A DNA stretch of 64,000 bases. It comes from Alteribacillus sp. YIM 98480 (GTDB lineage Bacteria; Bacillota; Bacilli; Bacillales; Marinococcaceae). This document shows, in pieces, positions 53,186-62,196 of this stretch (positions are counted from its first letter, which is position 1; each line of letters starts with the position of its first letter). The DNA is taken from the NCBI RefSeq assembly GCF_009765375.1, contig NZ_VTOK01000010.1, positions 62,001-126,000 on the forward strand, read 5' to 3'. Both the position numbers and the translations under genes were made by a program. Below the pieces are notes generated by a model that was not told the DNA's origin, searched no databases, and saw nothing but the letters and a program-made list of their open reading frames with translations.

Positions 53186-53857
53186 TTACTGATTTAGTTT
53201 ATGATAAACATCGACCGCGTCTGCAAATTTAAACCCTAGAGAGGCAGTCAGATTTACCATTGCAAGGTTTGCAGCAGAAATAGACGTTTTAATTTCATCA
53301 TGTCCTTCTTCAAATAAAGAACGAACGGCCCGGCTCCAAAAATATTTTGCTAAACCCCTGCCTTGATATTCAGGTTTAAAGGCTTGCAGCAATACTTGAT
53401 TATCCGAAAAAGCAAAGAATCCTGCGAGATCATCTTCATAAAGCAGCCCCCACACATTCCCTTCATCATATAACTGATTTAACCAATTATCATAGCGTTG
53501 ATCAGCTCCACTTTTTTCTAATTTAAAATCACGATGAAAGCGTCCATGGTCGTATGCACCTTTTGAGATCGCTATGATATCCTCTCTTTTCACATCTGAC
53601 AATAACGTTAATTTTTCATCCTCAAACGGAGTAAAACGTTCTTTTTTACACACCGGCGTCAGCAGTGTATCCGTATAATAAAAACTATAATCATGAAGAA
53701 GTTGTTTTGAATCTAATGGGTCTACTTTAATAGTAAAATGTCCTTTTAGTTGGTCACTTTTTTGCAATGCTCCTTCCGAGTACTCTAGCAATTCATAAGT
53801 GTCGAGCTTTAAAGCCGGTTTATCCCATGGTGTTTCGCGAAAAATTTCTTGTCTCAT
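53186..53857 (-). CDS. wecD: GNAT acetyltransferase, WecD-like
   Basis: 223 residues. The C-terminal GNAT fold has LLQAFKPEYQGRGLAKYFW, with QGRGLA binding acetyl-CoA pyrophosphate, and SAANLAMVNLTASLGFKF. The N-terminal half is a separate domain, as in WecD/RffC. Following wecE-type context it would acetylate dTDP-Fuc4N to dTDP-Fuc4NAc. Sequence identity to WecD cannot be judged by eye, so the name rests on fold and neighbours. Confidence 0.78.
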   Translation of the reverse strand: MRQEIFRETPWDKPALKLDTYELLEYSEGALQKSDQLKGHFTIKVDPLDSKQLLHDYSFYYTDTLLTPVCKKERFTPFEDEKLTLLSDVKREDIIAISKGAYDHGRFHRDFKLEKSGADQRYDNWLNQLYDEGNVWGLLYEDDLAGFFAFSDNQVLLQAFKPEYQGRGLAKYFWSRAVRSLFEEGHDEIKTSISAANLAMVNLTASLGFKFADAVDVYHKLNQ

Positions 53858-53876
53858 TGATGCAGCATCCTTTCAG

Positions 53877-54872
53877 TCATTTACTTCTTTTCACTCTATG
53901 ATTCATTGTCTTATTTACATTGTTTTCTTCAAAACCGATCGATTCTTGGACAATATAGAGCGGCCTGTTCTTTACTTCATTAAATACCTTCCCCATGTAA
54001 AGACCAAGCACCCCTAAGTTGGCAAAAATCAATCCTCCGATAAAATAAATGGAAACCATCATACTCGTCCATCCTGGAACAGGCTGAAACATAAAAAAGT
54101 ATTGATACATTAAATATAGACCGTACAAAACGGCCCCAAATGATAGGAGAAACCCAAATTTTATGGATAAGCGCAGAGGTTTATTGGACTGTGCGACAAT
54201 GCCTTCAATAGCTAAATTAAAAAGTTTCGATAAACTATAAGAGGAGGATCCGTGTGCTCTCTCTTTATGCTCCACATTTACTGCTGCGGTATCGAATCCC
54301 ATCCATTGAATAAACAACGGAAAATTACGATTCTGTTCTCGTAATTGCTGAAAGTTATTTATCACTTTACGAGAAGAAATACTGAAGTTTGCAATAGCCG
54401 GATCTGTTTTGTTTTCAGTAAAATAATCGTACACCTTGTAAAACAGCTTAGAGCTTCCTTTTTTAAATAGGTTATCATGGCGAATATGTCTTCTAGCAAA
54501 TACTACTTCAAAGCCTTCTTGCGCTTTTTCATATAATGTGATGATTTCTTCTGGCTGGTCCTGGAGATCACAATCCATGACGACAACCCAGTCTCCAATA
54601 GCCTGATCAAGTCCAGCCGTTATTGCGACATGCTGTCCAAAATTTCGAGCTAGACGGACTCCCTTGACACGGTTATCTTTGTTTGTTAACTGCTGAATAA
54701 CATCCCATGATTGGTCTGGACTGTTGTCCTCTACCATTATTATTTCAAAATGAGATGATATTTGTACAAGAGTGTCTTTCAAACGATTGTATAGTTGAAT
54801 TAAACAATCGCCGCATCCGTATATAGGGGTTACGACTGAAATGTGCGGATTAGTATTTTGCATGATTGACAT
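53877..54872 (-). CDS. ykoT: Und-P glycosyltransferase, GtrB/YkoT/CsbB-like (GT2)
   Basis: 331 residues. GT-A domain: ISVVTPIYGCGDCL, IMVEDNSPDQSW, GVRLARNFGQHVAITAGLDQA, VVMDCDLQDQPEE with the DXD-type metal site. Two C-terminal membrane helices (about 230-250 and 262-290) anchor it. This is the GtrB/DPM1-like family that loads a sugar from a nucleotide donor on undecaprenyl phosphate. It overlaps rfbB by 23 bases. In B. subtilis the counterpart YkoT pairs with YkoS, the last gene of this operon. Confidence 0.88.
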   Translation of the reverse strand: MSIMQNTNPHISVVTPIYGCGDCLIQLYNRLKDTLVQISSHFEIIMVEDNSPDQSWDVIQQLTNKDNRVKGVRLARNFGQHVAITAGLDQAIGDWVVVMDCDLQDQPEEIITLYEKAQEGFEVVFARRHIRHDNLFKKGSSKLFYKVYDYFTENKTDPAIANFSISSRKVINNFQQLREQNRNFPLFIQWMGFDTAAVNVEHKERAHGSSSYSLSKLFNLAIEGIVAQSNKPLRLSIKFGFLLSFGAVLYGLYLMYQYFFMFQPVPGWTSMMVSIYFIGGLIFANLGVLGLYMGKVFNEVKNRPLYIVQESIGFEENNVNKTMNHRVKRSK

Positions 54873-55887
54873 ACCACTCCACTGTTTTTAATATTCCTGA
54901 CTCAAAATTTTCCTCAGCCTGCCAGCCGAGCTCGTTTTCAATTTTGCTTGCATCAACTGCATATCTGCGGTCATGACCTGGACGATCTTCTACAAATGTA
55001 ATCAGCTCTTCATAACTTTCCATCTTCGCATTTCGCTTTGGCTTAGGAGCGAGATGATCGAGATGCTTACAGATTTTTTTGGCGATGTAAAGGTTGGTTC
55101 GTTCATTGTTTCCGCCAATGTTGTACGTTTCTCCTTTTCGTCCTTCTTGAAACACAAGCTCAATGCCTTTACAGTGGTCCAAGACATACAGCCAGTCTCT
55201 AATGTTTTGACCATCCCCATAAATTGGAATCGCTTCTAGTTGCAAGGCTTTCCTAATAATAGTTGGTATCAGCTTTTCACTATGCTGCTTTGGCCCATAA
55301 TTGTTCGAACATTGAGTAGTAACAACATTCATCCCGTAAGTGTGAAAATAGCTGCGGACAAGCAAATTAGAGCTTGCTTTGCTGGCACTGTACGGGCTGT
55401 TTGGAGCATAAGGAGAGCGTTCACTAAATAATCCGGTTTTACCTAGCGATCCGTACACTTCATCGGTAGAAATATGATGAAAACGAGCCGATTCATAACC
55501 AGAACGAACCTCTCCCGCTCTTGTCATCCAGTGATTTTTTGCTACATCAAGCAAGGTAAAAGTCCCGTTAATATTCGTTTGAATAAAGGACTCCGGACCA
55601 TCTATAGATCGGTCCACGTGGGATTCTGCAGCAAAATGGATAATACCTTGAATGTCATGCTCTTTGAATAATCGTTCCACTAACTGCCGGTCACATATAT
55701 CTCCTTCGACGAATATATGATTCGGCAGCTCCTTTACTTTTTTCAGTTCTGCCGTATCAGCAGCATACGTTAATTTATCTAGATTAATAATTGTAATATT
55801 AGGATATTTATGAGCGAAATAGGAAATAAAATTTAGACCTATAAATCCTGCTCCACCTGTTACGAGAATGGTTTGCACGTTTTTCAT
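54850..55887 (-). CDS. rfbB: dTDP-glucose 4,6-dehydratase
   Basis: 345 residues, extended SDR. GGAGFIGLNFISY binds NAD, IIHFAAESHVDRSIDGP and ISTDEVYGSL (Asp-Glu pair) are in the active site, and YSASKASSNLLV holds the catalytic Tyr-x3-Lys. It makes dTDP-4-keto-6-deoxyglucose. It overlaps the rfbA stop by one base and the next gene's start. rfbC and rfbD are absent, so rhamnose is not the product. Confidence 0.96.
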   Translation of the reverse strand: MKNVQTILVTGGAGFIGLNFISYFAHKYPNITIINLDKLTYAADTAELKKVKELPNHIFVEGDICDRQLVERLFKEHDIQGIIHFAAESHVDRSIDGPESFIQTNINGTFTLLDVAKNHWMTRAGEVRSGYESARFHHISTDEVYGSLGKTGLFSERSPYAPNSPYSASKASSNLLVRSYFHTYGMNVVTTQCSNNYGPKQHSEKLIPTIIRKALQLEAIPIYGDGQNIRDWLYVLDHCKGIELVFQEGRKGETYNIGGNNERTNLYIAKKICKHLDHLAPKPKRNAKMESYEELITFVEDRPGHDRRYAVDASKIENELGWQAEENFESGILKTVEWYVNHAKY

Positions 55888-56813
55888 TATTTCATCAATT
55901 CCAATCGGTGATCTTGATTTGTTTCGTACCAGTTTTCAGACTCTTGTGCCCTATCTACCACGCGAAGCAAGTATTTTTTGTAATCATTGTTTTTCATAGA
56001 GGCTATTCTTTGAAGTAATTCATCACGTGTGACATAGTTCATGTAATAGGCAATTTCTTCAAGACAGGCTACTTTAAAACCTTGTCGTTTTTCTACGGTT
56101 TCGATGAACTGTGAAGCATCAAATAAAGCTTCCGGTGTACCAGTATCAAGCCATGCGAACCCGCGGCCTAAGAGCTCAACATTCAGCTCATCTGTCTCTA
56201 AATAAGCTTTATTAATATCGGTAATTTCGAGTTCTCCACGAGAAGAAGGGCGTGTTTCTTTCGCAATATCGAGCACTTTATTGTCATAAAAATAAAGACC
56301 AGTCACTGCAAATTCCGATTTTGGATTTTTTGGTTTCTCTTCAATAGACTTCGCACGCTGATGTTTATCAAAAGCTACAACACCGTATCTTTGCGGATTA
56401 CTGACCCGGTAGCCGAAAACAGTTGCCCCTGACTGTCTTTTTGCTGCTTTTTGAAGTAGGGGTGTAAAACCTTGACCGTAAAAGATATTGTCACCAAGAA
56501 TAAGGGCAACATCATCATTCCCAACAAAAGATTCTCCAATCGTAAATGCTTGGGCCAGCCCATCCGGAGAAGATTGCACTTTATATGAAAGCGAAATGCC
56601 AAATTGACTGCCATCCCCAAGCAATTCCTGAAATCTCGGTGTATCTTTCGGTGTGGAAATAATTAAAATATCTTTAATTCCAGATAGCATTAACACAGAT
56701 AATGGATAGTAAATCATAGGTTTATCATAGACTGGAAGCATTTGTTTCGAAATGCTTTTTGTCATTGGATATAATCTCGATCCGCTCCCACCAGCAAGAA
56801 TAATTCCTTTCAT
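55887..56813 (-). CDS. rfbA: glucose-1-phosphate thymidylyltransferase
   Basis: 308 residues, a little longer than the usual 290. [24 protein letters not shown] is... the family start (GGSGSRLYP signature, Lys downstream), [22 protein letters not shown] and [15 protein letters not shown] follow. It makes dTDP-glucose. First gene of the operon, with AAGGAGG before the ATG. Its upstream region carries a short terminator-like hairpin and a mobile repeat. Confidence 0.95.
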   Translation of the reverse strand: MKGIILAGGSGSRLYPMTKSISKQMLPVYDKPMIYYPLSVLMLSGIKDILIISTPKDTPRFQELLGDGSQFGISLSYKVQSSPDGLAQAFTIGESFVGNDDVALILGDNIFYGQGFTPLLQKAAKRQSGATVFGYRVSNPQRYGVVAFDKHQRAKSIEEKPKNPKSEFAVTGLYFYDNKVLDIAKETRPSSRGELEITDINKAYLETDELNVELLGRGFAWLDTGTPEALFDASQFIETVEKRQGFKVACLEEIAYYMNYVTRDELLQRIASMKNNDYKKYLLRVVDRAQESENWYETNQDHRLELMK

Positions 56814-56935
56814 TGTGGAAACCTCCTTATATTCGGAAAAATTCCTTACTTGTTTATTTCCCTTTTCATTTGATCGAAAACATGCCCTATTCTGTTCAAT
56901 TAAAAACGAAAAAAAGCTTGTTTATCAGATAACAA

Positions 56936-56970
56936 AAAAGCGTAATCCCTATGTTTACGCCTTTTTTTAA
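56936..56970. terminator. hairpin with A/T-tracts upstream of rfbA
   Basis: AAAAAAGCGTAA and TTTACGCCTTTTTTT form a stem flanked by A- and T-tracts. It may insulate the operon from neighbouring transcripts. Confidence 0.5.
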
Positions 56971-57107
56971 TTTTGAAGCTATCACCATTTTAAAATTAGA
57001 ATTGTGTCAAGATGATGTCGGCTCATTATTTTTGAGATTTTTTCAAAATAGCTCATTATTGTCAGAGTATTTTGCAATGTGTGCTATTGTTTATGAGAAC
57101 TATGAGA

Positions 57108-57145
57108 AATACTTAGCTTGCCGTCAAGCTTAATGGGTTTCTAAG
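57108..57145. repeat. dispersed repeat family 2, copy e (short)
   Basis: Reads CTTAGCTTGCCGTCAAGC and TTAATGGGTTTCTAAG. It abuts family 1 copy E. Confidence 0.4.
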
Positions 57146-57148
57146 TAA

Positions 57149-57287
57149 GAAAAGCGCAAGCGCCCTGGTCAGCCACGACAGGTTCTGGAGCTTTCGCGCA
57201 GGGTCGCCTGAAAGGGAAGAAACCCCGAGCGGCTGGGCGCTGGAGCTAGACATCAAAAGCGCCAACTATTTATAATTTCTTACCTTT
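57149..57287. repeat. dispersed structured repeat, family 1, copy E (divergent)
   Basis: 139 bases. Ends match the family (GAAAAGCGCAAGCGCC ... TTTCTTACCTTT), the middle is replaced by another stem-forming sequence (GCGCAGGGTCGCC, GAAACCCCGAGCGGC). Flanks are GTAA on the left and GTA on the right. Confidence 0.85.
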
Positions 57288-57334
57288 GTACAAAAAAAGA
57301 ACGGAATACGTTCCGCCCTTTTGTTTGAAAAAAA

Positions 57335-58000
57335 TTAATATAATTCTTTTCTCCTATTTCTACCGGTGAAAAGGAGACCTAAATATAATCCAGTCCCGCC
57401 TAAAAAGAAAAACATAAACGCGCCAATTGCTATAAATACCTCGCCGGTTGCTGTTCCTGCTGCCATTGCTGTATATATTCCAAATAAAATCAACCCAATC
57501 GCTAACGAATAGAGCGAAGCACGAATTTTATTCATTGCATACCTTTTAGCGGTTTCTTTTGTCAGAACACTGTAGGTTAATAATGCCCCGCCTGCAACGA
57601 TAAACACTGCAGGTCCAGTCACACTTACTCCAGGCAGATTCATGAAGTAAAGCATAGCAGACGTTAATAATCCAAACAGAATCAGCAGTACACCAGCAAT
57701 AATACCAGCAGTTGCAATACGTGCTGTCATTGTCGTATAGATTGAAGATTTCGCTTTATCCTGCCCTATCCTCCTCATATCATCGACCAGTCCGCTTAAA
57801 TCTCCCATTGAAATAACCGCTTCCTTATATGCCTCTTCTTCTTCCATCCCTTGTAATTTATAATCCGATATTTTTTCTTTTATGTTTGTAAACAGCTCTT
57901 CTTTTAGTTCGAAGAGTTCCTGACTGTCACCAACGCCGGCAAAAAGATCATCTATATATTTTTGAATTTTCCGATCCATTTTATTTTTGTTCTGTGTCAT
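57335..58000 (-). CDS. HAAS/DUF1700-type membrane protein, PadR partner
   Basis: 221 residues. Residues 1-80 form a helical prefix domain (KIQKYIDDLFAGV, ELKEELFTNIKEKI, GMEEEEAYKEAVISMGDL), as found in proteins encoded with PadR regulators. Four membrane segments follow (about 95-215). It overlaps the PadR gene by 20 bases. Role likely in signal-dependent control of the regulator or membrane stress; not known. Confidence 0.82.
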   Translation of the reverse strand: MTQNKNKMDRKIQKYIDDLFAGVGDSQELFELKEELFTNIKEKISDYKLQGMEEEEAYKEAVISMGDLSGLVDDMRRIGQDKAKSSIYTTMTARIATAGIIAGVLLILFGLLTSAMLYFMNLPGVSVTGPAVFIVAGGALLTYSVLTKETAKRYAMNKIRASLYSLAIGLILFGIYTAMAAGTATGEVFIAIGAFMFFFLGGTGLYLGLLFTGRNRRKELY

Positions 58001-58340
58001 AATCTATTACTCCTTTAATCAATTTATCGAGTATCTCTTTTGCAAAATTCCATTCCTTAATACTTTGCTCTAAGCGTTCCTTGCCCTCATCAGTTATTCG
58101 ATAATATTTCCGTCTTCCTCCTTGCGATTCATCCCCCCAATAAGAAACGATATACCCCTCTTTCTGAAGACGCCGAAATGCAGTATATAACGTTGCTTCT
58201 TTTAATTCATATTGGCTGCCGCTTAATTCAATGATGCGCTTATATATTTCATAACCATAGCTATCTCCTTGTCTAAGTATGTTTAGAATAATTGTCACCG
58301 TATGGCCTCTAATAAGATCAGTCGAAATTTTACTGTTCAT
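57981..58340 (-). CDS. PadR-family transcriptional regulator
   Basis: 119 residues with a winged helix: DLIRGHTVTIILNILRQGDSYGYEIYKRI, ELKEATLYTAFRRLQKEGYI and GGRRKYYRITDEGKERL, the PadR signature, plus a C-terminal dimerisation helix. AGAGGTGAGGG precedes the ATG. A perfect 9-bp dyad lies 32 bases upstream. Confidence 0.93.
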   Translation of the reverse strand: MNSKISTDLIRGHTVTIILNILRQGDSYGYEIYKRIIELSGSQYELKEATLYTAFRRLQKEGYIVSYWGDESQGGRRKYYRITDEGKERLEQSIKEWNFAKEILDKLIKGVIDYDTEQK

Positions 58341-58371
58341 TAACCCTCACCTCTTTAAATACATGATATGT

Positions 58372-58400
58372 CATATTACTATTTCTGTCAAAGTAATATG
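58372..58400. promoter_or_regulatory. probable PadR operator
   Basis: CATATTACT and AGTAATATG are perfect inverted repeats separated by 11 bases, just upstream of the PadR gene; autoregulation is expected. Confidence 0.7.
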
Positions 58401-58561
58401 TGTAAAATAATAAATGTGAACTGAACTATGACTTGTATCTGAACAGCAAAAACTTGCAAGTAACTCTGGAAATTCAGCTTATTATCGATATTTTAACGAC
58501 AATTAAATGGATAACGAATACAATGAGTTCATAGATAAATACAAGATTGGAGGCGAGGGGA

Positions 58562-59020
58562 ATGAGAGTGTCTTTAGATATCGATAGTGCTCATGAAGAA
58601 ACAACCGTGACCATTCACTGTAAAGAAATGGATGACTCCATTAATGAAATTCTTGATTTTTTGAAAGGAAAAAAGACGGAATTTATCATTGGCAGAAATG
58701 GAAGCATGCAGCACATTTTAAAACCAGCAGATATCCATTACTTTCATACTAAAGGGGAATCTGTTCTTGCTATTACTTCAGAAGGGGGTTTTAAAGTGAA
58801 AGAAAAACTCTTTGAACTCGAACAGATTCTTCCTGCAAACCAATTTATTCGTCTTTCAAAGTCGGTTATTGCTAATTTATATGAATTAAAACGTTTTAAG
58901 TCATCGTTTAACGGCACACTTTGTGTCTATTTCAAGTCGGGGGTAAAAGAATATGTTTCCAGACATTATGTACAATCCATTAAAGCAGCTTTAAAAATGA
59001 ACAGGAGGATAAATAAATGA
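58562..59020 (+). CDS. LytTR-domain transcriptional regulator
   Basis: 152 residues. A short N-terminal alpha/beta part, then the LytTR DNA-binding domain (KPADIHYFHTKGESVLAIT, FIRLSKSVIANLYELKRF, GTLCVYFKSGVKEYVSRHYV). It lacks a receiver domain. It overlaps a DUF3021 gene by 4 bases, the standard pairing in Firmicutes. ATG 58562 follows GGAGGCGAGGGGA. Two TAACGA direct repeats (about 58493 and 58511) upstream may be its own binding sites. Confidence 0.9.
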   Translation: MRVSLDIDSAHEETTVTIHCKEMDDSINEILDFLKGKKTEFIIGRNGSMQHILKPADIHYFHTKGESVLAITSEGGFKVKEKLFELEQILPANQFIRLSKSVIANLYELKRFKSSFNGTLCVYFKSGVKEYVSRHYVQSIKAALKMNRRINK

Positions 59021-59427
59021 AAACCTTTTTGTTTAGAAGTATGATGGGTATTTTTTTCGGCACATTCCTTGCGGTGGTAATAACTAATTGCACCGTATAC
59101 TTGGGAGGAAAAGAATTATTAGATGGAGAAATATTTTTTAAAAACTCGCTTGGTTCTATTTTTTGCGGCTGGTTTTTTACTGTATCCCCTCTTTATTTTG
59201 AATTAAAAAACCTTCGCCTTTCACAGCAGACAGCGCTGCATTTCATGACGGTAACCATTCTTTATTTCAGTTTATCTTTCTGGATAGGATGGATTCCATT
59301 ACACCTTAAGAGCATCCTCTTCTTCTCTGGAATGTTTCTAACCACCTATGCAATTATTTGGTTGAGCTTTTATTTTTATTTTAAAAATGTAGCTAAAAAG
59401 TTGAACCAAGATTTAGAAAATATTTAA
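59017..59427 (+). CDS. DUF3021 membrane protein
   Basis: 136 residues with four membrane helices (SMMGIFFGTFLAVVIT, FCGWFFTVSPLYF, TVTILYFSLSFWIGW, FFSGMFLTTYAIIWLS). DUF3021 proteins are encoded with LytTR regulators and are thought to hold or antagonise them at the membrane. The start overlaps the regulator's stop (ATGA). Confidence 0.88.
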   Translation: MKTFLFRSMMGIFFGTFLAVVITNCTVYLGGKELLDGEIFFKNSLGSIFCGWFFTVSPLYFELKNLRLSQQTALHFMTVTILYFSLSFWIGWIPLHLKSILFFSGMFLTTYAIIWLSFYFYFKNVAKKLNQDLENI

Positions 59428-59502
59428 TATCAATGTTGCTTTAAAACTTGAATACTCCATTTGTGTTCCCCCATCATACTCAAAATTTTTCTATTTTAAT
59501 TA

Positions 59503-59533
59503 TTGACTCTCTCGTTACGTGACACTTTATAGT
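59503..59533 (+). promoter_or_regulatory. MerR-type promoter with 19-base spacer
   Basis: TTGACT, 19 bases, TATAGT. The over-long spacer with CTCTCGTTACGTGAC inside is characteristic of promoters activated by MerR-family proteins, here the TipAS-type regulator just downstream. Confidence 0.7.
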
Positions 59534-59563
59534 TAAAGGTCGAAGGAGGGATTAACAGCCGCC

Positions 59564-60304
59564 ATGAAGATAAAAGAACTCGCAGACCTAGTAGGTATCA
59601 GCGTACGAACTCTTCACCATTACGATGAAATTGGATTGTTCAAACCAGAAAAAACAACTGCTTCCGGCCACCGCCTATATTCGGTGGATGATCTGGAAAT
59701 ACTGCAGCAAATCTTGTTTTATAAAGAACTAGGTTTTCCTTTGAAAAAAATAAAGCAAATTATACACAGTCCAGATTTTGATCGTCAAGAAGCGCTGGAA
59801 CTGCACCGAAAAACACTATTAGAAAAAAGCCGCAGAATAAATAGAATGCTTGAATTGGTAGAGAAAACAATACAACATTCGAAGGGAGAAATTAGAATGT
59901 CCAACAAAGAAAAGTTCGAAGGATTTGATTTCAGTCACAATCCATATGAGCAAGAAGCTCGGGAACGCTGGGGAGATAGGGCAGTCGATAACTCTAACAC
60001 CAAAATCAGAAACATGTCTAAAAAGGAACAAAAAAATCTAGAAGAAGAAATGCGTTTCATTTATAGAAATTTAGCAGACTTGCGCCATCAGCCTCCATCT
60101 TCACAAGAAGCACAATCTGCTATTCATAAGTGGTTTAAATGGTTGAATACTATTGGAGATTACTCGCTGGAAGCTTTCAAAGGCTTAGGCCAATTGTACG
60201 TAGATGACAAACGATTCACTAAAAATATTGACCAATTTGGGGAAGGTCTAGCCTTATTTATGCGGGATGCTATGGCAGTATATGCTGATAATAACCAACA
60301 TTAA
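59564..60304 (+). CDS. MerR-family activator with TipAS domain (Mta/TipAL-like)
   Basis: 246 residues. Mer[28 protein letters not shown]-type N-terminus with [10 protein letters not shown] as wing, a dimerisation coil (about 75-110), and a C-terminal TipAS ligand domain (about 135-240) with [19 protein letters not shown]. Such proteins bind antibiotics or hydrophobic drugs and activate efflux genes. It probably activates itself from the 19-spacer promoter. GGAGGG is 12-16 bases before ATG. Confidence 0.92.
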   Translation: MKIKELADLVGISVRTLHHYDEIGLFKPEKTTASGHRLYSVDDLEILQQILFYKELGFPLKKIKQIIHSPDFDRQEALELHRKTLLEKSRRINRMLELVEKTIQHSKGEIRMSNKEKFEGFDFSHNPYEQEARERWGDRAVDNSNTKIRNMSKKEQKNLEEEMRFIYRNLADLRHQPPSSQEAQSAIHKWFKWLNTIGDYSLEAFKGLGQLYVDDKRFTKNIDQFGEGLALFMRDAMAVYADNNQH

Positions 60305-60307
60305 AGA

Positions 60308-60350
60308 ACGGCAGTCCATAAGGAAAGAAATGCCCTCTTGGACTGCCCAG
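60308..60350. terminator. terminator between MerR and STAS genes
   Basis: GGCAGTCCA and TGGACTGCC form a 9-bp stem (60310-60347) between the convergent genes. Confidence 0.75.
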
Positions 60351-60367
60351 CACTTTTTGTAACAATA

Positions 60368-60724
60368 TTATTCTTTTAGCCAATTCCACGCTGCTTCTAA
60401 TTCATCTTTTTTAAAGTGCTTTGATTTAATGCCTGGCAACAAATTACCTAATTCCGCTGATGTTTCCACTGTCTTTTTTTCACTCACTACAGCAAATTTT
60501 TTAAACTGATTCCAGCGTTTTGTATCAAATTTCACGCCTTCTATCGCTCCCTTAAGAGTGGAACCATCTATATCATGCATAACAGCAAGAACATTGAACG
60601 TTTCGTGATCTTTAAAATGAGCTTTCACATGGTTATCTAGTACCCTCGCGTCTTCTTGCGTGGCTTTTCCCTCAAATTCGACCGCAATCGTGGAAGCTTC
60701 TGGGCTAGGATGAATTTTTAACAA
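60368..60724 (-). CDS. SpoIIAA-like (STAS/SEC14) domain protein
   Basis: 118 residues, the SpoIIAA-like fold seen in small cytosolic bacterial proteins: IAVEFEGKATQEDARVL, FNVLAVMHDIDG, FKKFAVVSEKKTVETS and LEAAWNWLKE. TTG 60724 is chosen, with GGGAGGG upstream, because the ATG at 60742 lies on that site. The role is unknown. Confidence 0.78.
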   Translation of the reverse strand: MLKIHPSPEASTIAVEFEGKATQEDARVLDNHVKAHFKDHETFNVLAVMHDIDGSTLKGAIEGVKFDTKRWNQFKKFAVVSEKKTVETSAELGNLLPGIKSKHFKKDELEAAWNWLKE

Positions 60725-60764
60725 TGGAATCCCTCCCTGCATTTAACGTTACAGGCTGATCTTG

Positions 60765-61280
60765 TTATTCTGGAATATATGGCAAACCGCCATTTTTAGG
60801 TACATTCACAACACGGGTCCAAACATAGGCTAGCAGCCCTGCTGAACCATATTCACGGCCTTTGCCTAATTGTTTTACTCCTCCAAATGGCCATCGTACA
60901 TCCAATCCCTGAACAGCAGCGTTGTTGATCATTGTTGTCCCTGCTTCTATTCAATTTGCCACCTTCGTAGCACCCCACACTGAACTAGTTAAGCAGTAGA
61001 TGCTGTCGTAGCTTCTTCCATCATACAGCAAAATAGGCACCGTAGGTCGGAACGGTTCTTCTTTTACAATGTCATCATCTTTGTTCACTCTTCAACCGGG
61101 TTATCTTCCCAAGCAGGAAATGCATTGCGAGCCGATATGGAAGCTTCTTCTCTAGTGATCAAAGGTGCATAAGCAGCAGTTTCACTTGGATCAGCCGGGT
61201 TTTCACGCGAAAATGTGTCTGCCGAATTTACTTTTTCTCCATTGATAATTGCATACACTGTTTTTATGTTACTTACCCAT
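60765..61280 (-). pseudogene. aldehyde dehydrogenase remnant (N- and C-terminal ends joined)
   Basis: Minus strand: an N-terminal piece (VYAIINGEKVNSADTFS, NPADPSETAA, AFPAWEDNPVEE) runs, after stops and frameshifts, straight into the C-terminal part (EEPFRPTVPILLYDG, TMINNAAVQGLDVRWPFGGV, GREYGSAGLLAY) and the stop at 60765. The cofactor domain and the catalytic Cys/Glu are deleted. Confidence 0.8.
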
Positions 61281-62190
61281 CACTTGCACTCCTTCTATTT
61301 CAAACTCATTCCTGTAAAGTGGTTTCCCTGAATGAGAAAACTGTAAAACTATCAAAAAAGTTGTCGTTCTAAAGGCACAAACCCTTTAAAACTGTAGATG
61401 AAGAAGGAACATGGTTTCTTTTATTCAATGTAACAATACTTGCTGTCCCGGAAACCGGTATTTTGCTAATAGAGGTTATAGCTTCTCCTTGAATCCAAAG
61501 CACATTAACTTTTAACTGCCCTGAGAAAAACATGCTATACGATCATTCCAGGGTTTATTTGACGCAATGGGAGCTTTCATGCAGCATCAAGGTCATGTTC
61601 AAGTAGCTAATGGGATTAAAGATAGGGTTATTAAAGACATTGGTACATTGGTGATACACTAAAAGGCAAAGCAGCTAATGGGCTATTATTCGGAACAATA
61701 GATATCAGCCGGAAAATGCTCCTTAAGAACATCAAAACTTATGAAGTTAAAATTGACATTGTTGCGTCTTATCATTCTCCATGCTCCCCCGATTTGAAGT
61801 ATACTAGTAATATGTTTCGTGTCTGAAGAGGCATATATGGAAGACAATGGACATTAATGGCTATGATTGAGTGATTATTATCCAATGATATATCACTTAC
61901 CAATGTAGCAAATGGACTTCCTCGTCCCCATCTCAATGGTAAAAAAGGAAATGTCCAGATGGAAAATGGACTGAATTAGCATTAGTGAATCTCAATCAGT
62001 CCTTTACATCACTAATGAAAACATATTCGATAAACATAAACAGAGCTTATATGAAAAACATACCTTCCCTTGCAGCATTATAAACACGATTCCTGAAGGA
62101 AAAGTTATGTACAAACATTCACAAAGCTCAAAAATGAAGATACTCTCTCTTAGAAGCTTCATGCAGAGTTAAAATTTCTTCGAGGAGGTG
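61281..62190. other. decayed coding DNA
   Basis: About 900 bases without an intact gene. Broken frames on the plus strand read like pieces of proteins; the piece FDAMGAFMQHQGHVQV (about 61556-61603) matches the C-terminal region of gamma-glutamyltransferases. Further pieces (for example IIASYHSPC-like and YITNENIFDKHKQ) are unassigned. Confidence 0.5.
61530..61640 (+). pseudogene. gamma-glutamyltransferase fragment
   Basis: One frame reads AIRSFQGLFDAMGAFMQ and HQGHVQVANGIKDRV. The GAxMQPQGHVQV pattern is found near the end of GGT/YwrD-like proteins. Only this block remains. Confidence 0.45.
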
Positions 62191-62196
62191 TATGTG

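Noticed and set aside
49698-56813. dTDP-rhamnose cluster
   Set aside because: rfbA and rfbB are present but rfbC and rfbD are not; a transaminase and acetyltransferase take their place, so Fuc4NAc fits better.
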